Assembly (NCBI RefSeq): GCF_000400465.1
Contig: NW_008806285.1
Location: 1-64,000, forward strand
Origin: Wallemia ichthyophaga EXF-994
Taxonomy: Eukaryota; Basidiomycota; Wallemiomycetes; Wallemiales; Wallemiaceae
DNA length: 64,000 bases
Direction of reading: 5' to 3'
Positions 59,358-64,000 of the stretch are shown here, piece after piece. Position 1 is the first letter of the stretch. The number at the start of each line of letters is the position of its first letter. Position numbers and translations under genes: made by a program. The notes under the pieces were generated by a model. It was not told the origin of the DNA, did no database searches, and saw nothing but the letters and a program-made list of their open reading frames with translations.

Positions 59358-62300
59358 TTACCAAAATGCACACCATCCTACGAAAGCCATACAAAGGACC
59401 TCGAGAGAAGTGGCTTGTAATATAAGTTTGTCAACTTGCTCACCCACAGTGAGTGTCTCAGTTGGTTTGAAGTCACGACCTGTTTCAAGTTAGACTGTTT
59501 TGGCTGTTTCTTACCAGCAACACTCACCTGATAACTTTGCTTCAACTCTTCTCATGACAGCTAATGCTCTTCTGTTCACAGGCTCCGGTCTTCGGTCGTT
59601 ACCTATTGTCTCGTCCCTAACACCATTCTCTACCAGATTTCTTTCATCTGCCACACTCCGTCTATTCTTTGCACTCGATGGATCTGTAACTACGTAAGCT
59701 AAACAACAGTCGGTAACTGTTCACCTACCAATGTTCTCCGCATCCAAACGCCAATTAATCAATGGATCGTGAACAAATGCAGCCAATACAGCCATGAGAG
59801 AATCTCTGTTATTCCTCAACACACTCATGACAATATCACAAGTACGCTTAAATGATCCCTCGACACCACACACCTCCATTGCCAAAACGAGCATTCTAGT
59901 CAATCTGAAAGGCATTCTCTCTGGATACTTATCTCTATGCTGAGCAACTTCGAAGCTATCACCGAAATCAATGTGGATAACTCCACCAGTAATTCTATCA
60001 ATCAGCAGATTCGAAGGATGTCTGTCACCAAGACCTAGGATATAACCAACCATACTCATCACTGCCAAGCTACGTGTGTAATTTGTTCGACGTTCCAACC
60101 AAGCTTCACTATTTCTAGATTTCAGCCAAAGAATTCTGTAAAGATCTTGACCAGTGGTATTGTCGAGAGCGTACTCGAAGACTTCCAACTTGTTGAGGTG
60201 ACACAGGTGGTCGAAATCTGGAGCCATTTGCAGCATCAATCTGTGCTCAATGTTCAATAGAATCTTTCTAGTCTCGCGATAGTCCCTGATCAGCATGTGC
60301 ATCGTATCAGTGTTTTGCACCCATCCTAAAAGACCAGAGTTTGGAGAGATTGGTATAACGGAAAATCTGTGAATGGACAAATGACGTTTGAATGACTCCG
60401 GATTTACGGAAAGGAGAAGATTGATGAGGCCGAACAATTGCATCGCACGCTCATCTTGGCGAAGATCTTCATGTCCTTTCAACAGATACATATACTCCTT
60501 TCCATCACTACCCCTGATCTCCATCTTTCTTGGCCTTTGCTTCGTAGTCAACACCGACAATCTGGGAACGACCGCTGCTATTCTGATGACTGGCTTTCCT
60601 GATTGGTACGTACCAGGCACAGCCAAGTCGAGATCTTTGGCGTTAAGTAAGCGTGGGGCCACATACTGTAGTTCGATAGCAGTGAGCGCGGTGACCTGCT
60701 TCTCAATCTTCCTGAACACTGGGTAATACAGATCCCAAGCCTGGTTGAGGTCTGCCGCATGTTTGGTATGCTTCCACTTCCTGCAGTAGTCTCTAGCTTC
60801 TATCAACTCCCTAGAGAACGCCTGAACGAATGAAGTCTCACGCAAAGTCTCTGGACCTCTATCGAGCAAGTCATGCAATGGCTTGAGCGTCTCAATCATA
60901 GCAGCTGGGTTATGATGTACGAAGTAATGTCTGGATGCCTCTTCCAATCCTTCGTGCCACATTTCATTCCAAAGTATAGCAACCCTGATCAATTCATTAG
61001 AAACTAGTCCAGCTTGTTCAACCAGCTTGGGTGAATGCTCGCGCATCCTGTCCATTATAGCCAATGCAGCAGCTTTACGAGTCTGAGATTGAGATTTCGA
61101 CGCCACTGTGAGTGGATAGATCAATGCTTGTGGGTGGGCTCTCCCAACAGCACATAAGAGCTGATGGATCAATCTCCGAACGTTCAAGTTTGGTGCGTGG
61201 ATCCTAGCAATGATCTGCGGTATAACCTCCAGCCAAGTATCGACAGAGATGGTAGTGAATCCTTGAGACAGCGTTGAAGAGACGTCTTCGTGATAGCCGA
61301 ATTGAAACCACAATGTTAGCAGACGAAGCGTGTCCTGGAGGGAGTTACCGCCAGACAAGGCAATAGACTTGAAGAATGCCTGTACAGCAGGTACAATATG
61401 TGTGACTAGAGTCTCTGGCTCAACTTCTTCGCTAGCATTCTCGAGATGAGCGATAACTTCGAAGTTGGCCAGCGCAAAGGTGTGCCAAGCCTTATACCAA
61501 CTAGGGTCAAGTTGTGTGGCTTGGTAGAATGCACCGAGGATGTCATCAGCATCGTTGATAAACCAGTCCTCCTGAAGAGCAACCTGCCACTGACCTTGCT
61601 TGAAGTAACATCTAGCCAGTAAGTTTTTGTATTCTGTGATTTTGCCCTGCTTGTAGTACTCATTAGCAATAGCACGTGAGCTCTCAGTTGGGTTCAGGCC
61701 AAGGTCGTTGGATAGAGATGCCGTGAAATCTCTCAACCAATTCAAAGACTCGTCTTGAGCACCCTTTGCCCAAGTGAATTTGAGATGAGCGTAAATGACC
61801 TGTGGAGGGGCTTTTTGGGTAGTGCTGTTCGAGTAAACGCTTGGATCCGGCCCGAGGAGGGAGTTAATAACTTTTTCAGCCAGGAACATTCTATCAGACT
61901 TTCTGCATAAGTTGGCGAACTTGATCCACATCTGTGTGTCTTCTGCTGGAGACAGAACAAGTGTGCGCACTTGCAATATCCTCTGCCAGACTTCAACATC
62001 CGGTTGTGCGCCCTTCAATCTTCCCAAAATGTCAGTAAACACAGAAGTAAAAGATGATATCTCACCTCTTCATCCAAGTCTTGCGTATCGTCGATTGGCG
62101 GTCGGGTTGGTCAGCGAAGAGTTTATACTGAATGATTTCTTCCAGTTCAGCCAGCATCTGCACACGAACCACAACATTGTATGCTCGACCGTAAGACTCA
62201 GTAACTAGAGAAGTGAGTTCGCTGTCCAGACTCTCGCGCGCTTTCGTGATATGGTGGAGAGCCTTCTGGTAGTGCGAGTCGTGCACCGAGAGGATAGCTC

Positions 62301-64000
62301 TGTAGAAGAAGCGGTCAGGAGACTCTTGTTTCATTACAGTAATATAATTATCCATCATTTCCCAATTGTTCAGCGACCAAGCAGCAGCAGCAGCCAGCGG
62401 CGCCATAGCGCGACGCTCTTCGTGTCCGGCATTAACCCACTTATTTTGCACGAAGTCTGACAGCTGCTCCCACTCTCCAAGTGCATGGAGACACTTCATT
62501 CGTCCGAGCGTCACTTCAGGCGAATCACCTTCGATCTCCGCCTTCTCAGCGTAGGCGACCAGAGCCTCGTGCCATCTGCCGAGTTTCTCGTACCATTCTT
62601 CGTGGTGCACTATATCTAATTGCTCCCTAGCATATTTGAGCGTACCCCACGCTGCATCCTGTTGCTGCAACTTGGTGTTAACATGCACTAAGCTCTCAAT
62701 AACAGTTGGCGTAGCCTCAGTGAGGAATTCCAATTCTTGGTAGTGGAGTGCCTTTGCGTATGCGTGAACATTCATTGCGTATTCACCTAGCAATGGAATG
62801 TCAATCGGGAGTGGCTTGTCGTCATGCTCCATAAATTCAGCCAAATTGAGCAAAGTGTGCACAACATCTGGTGGTGCTGATGGTGATGTCAGCGCTCTTT
62901 CCATTGCTTTTCCAAGTTCGTCTTGATACTGGTCGTATAGATCCGTCCAGCACGAAACAAATGCTGCATTAAACAGTTCTCTCAGTAAAGGTGGATGAGC
63001 TTCAGCTAATCCTCTGCAAGCGCGAAGAGCATGCGATGGAGATTCCTTCAAGAACTCAATACCCAATCGCCTCAACCAGTCAGTCCAGTCTTCTCTGTTT
63101 TGAATGAGCTCCACATTTTCAATACCGTATGCCTTTTTGAGATGCTGCTGGTTGGCAATCAGCTTGGTATTTTCAACAGGTGGCTGATCGTCTGTCTTCT
63201 CTGCCGCAAAGCTGTCAAAGATACTGTAATCCTGTGGAAGTCTTTCGCCGTTCAAAAGCATATTGACAAATTGATTATATGGACCATGTTGAATACGATG
63301 TTTGAGCAGCACTTTGGAGATCATCGGTACGAAAACTGCGAAATCAGGACCAAGCTGCAGGACCAAAGCTGCCAGAATATCCATGGCAGCATTGCGCAAT
63401 TCGGCAGGACCAGACGAAAGCACTCTAGCTAACGGGTGAATTATTCTTGAAGCATGATCACAAAAATTGACCTGTCTCGACAGCTGACCGATGGTGATAA
63501 TAGCAGCTTTCCTTAACTGCACAGTCGACTCTGGTCGCTCGATAGTCTTGACAATAGCAGGTACGACGAGGTGGAGATACTCTTCAACGTTCGATCCAAA
63601 GACTGAGAAAGCTCGAAGAATGCGAATAAGAGTTGGCTGGCGTTTATCTGCTAATTCAAAGTCAAATGTTTGTAACATAGGTGGAAGGAGTACTGGTAAA
63701 TGGACTCTGAATTCCCCTTCAAGTGCTTTTGCGAGGATTTCAATGAGCGAGATGATTGTTATTTGTAGGGTGGAGTTGGGATTCCAAAACTCTCTGATCA
63801 ATTCCAATATGTCAGTTAAGAAGTTTCTAATGTGGTGCTTGACAATGCTAACGAGAATAGCAAGTTGCTGGAAGTAAAATTCTTGCAGAGAAGGCGCACA
63901 CGATCTTATAACACCCATGAAGGCAGGAACGATCTGGATCGAGTCAGTATAAAAAACTTCCACCTTGAGCACATTTCAACCTACCTGAGGTAAATATGAA
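59358..64000 (-). CDS. TOR: TOR kinase, C-terminal part (cut by window edge)
   Basis: Minus-strand gene entering from the right edge; the 5' part is missing. TOR is the PI3K-like kinase that controls growth. At the edge, 64000-63985 codes SYLPQ, joined across a 51-bp intron to [16 protein letters not shown] and FAT regions follow (to TWMKR at 62066), and a 46-bp intron with a GAAG acceptor joins to [11 protein letters not shown]. The rapamycin-binding FRB domain (about 61000-60700) has [18 protein letters not shown] and [12 protein letters not shown], with the usual Ser, Trp, Tyr and Phe contacts. The kinase has [26 protein letters not shown] and [11 protein letters not shown]. After two more introns comes the FATC tail, [14 protein letters not shown]...GWCAFW, ending at the stop 59358-59360. 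Confidence 0.96.

Noticed and set aside
1-64000. CRISPR arrays, insertion sequences, phage or viral genes, rRNA and tRNA genes
   Set aside because: None seen on either strand. The window is eukaryotic nuclear DNA with spliced genes, and no stretch showed the expected repeats, terminal inverted repeats or cloverleaf consensus.

Overview
The window is a slice of a compact fungal nuclear genome. Genes are dense and lie on both strands, and nearly all are cut by very short introns (about 43-60 bp). Several divergent gene pairs have start codons only 26-43 bp apart. Gene content, intron size and the Ypk1-type kinase with a long N-terminal C2-like half suggest a small-genome basidiomycete. A Wallemia-like fungus is my best guess, but the sequence does not prove it. 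Nearly every gene is a conserved single-copy eukaryotic gene. I found no rRNA, tRNA, transposon, CRISPR array or viral insert.

Layout. 0-4.2 kb: gene-poor, with a two-copy 74-bp tandem repeat, an orphan cysteine-containing membrane protein, and an epoxide-hydrolase-like enzyme. 4.2-15.4 kb: RPAP1 (Pol II assembly), MCM10 (replication), PIG-T/GPI16 (GPI anchoring), cytosolic leucyl-tRNA synthetase and a small basic protein. 15.4-24.1 kb: uracil-DNA glycosylase with a PIP box, a vacuolar-type amino acid transporter, UFD2 (E4 ubiquitin ligase) and a single-pass membrane protein with a C-terminal SH3 domain. 24.1-26.5 kb: an accessory island with F-box/LRR-like fragments and no secure gene. 26.5-34.0 kb: SLU7 (splicing) and DOM34 (ribosome rescue), then a divergent biotin pair, BIO2 and the fused BIO3-BIO1. 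34.0-42.8 kb: TANGO2, a very large SEN1 helicase and a peroxisomal-type acyl-CoA thioesterase. 43.3-51.2 kb: CDC25-type RasGEF, thioredoxin reductase and a YPK1/Gad8 AGC kinase. 51.5-52.6 kb: a decayed septin copy. 52.9-64 kb: REV3 (Pol zeta), a 2-Cys peroxiredoxin and the C-terminal part of TOR, which runs off the right edge.

Functional links. BIO2 and BIO3-BIO1 supply the last three steps of biotin synthesis from one shared 158-bp promoter. TRR1 and the peroxiredoxin are two parts of one thioredoxin-peroxide relay. TOR and YPK1 belong to one growth-signalling network (TORC2 to Ypk1), with CDC25-Ras as a parallel nutrient input. UNG1, MCM10 and REV3 all act at replication forks or on damaged DNA. 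These links are family knowledge; nothing except the biotin pair is arranged as a functional cluster.

Exon joins below were worked out by eye from reading frame, GT...AG borders and protein family patterns. For each gene whose exons I list, the exon lengths sum to a multiple of three, which supports the models. The most notable observations are the decayed septin, a TANGO2 gene whose first coding exon is only the ATG, heavy use of AAG 3' splice sites, and repeated ultra-short bidirectional promoters.
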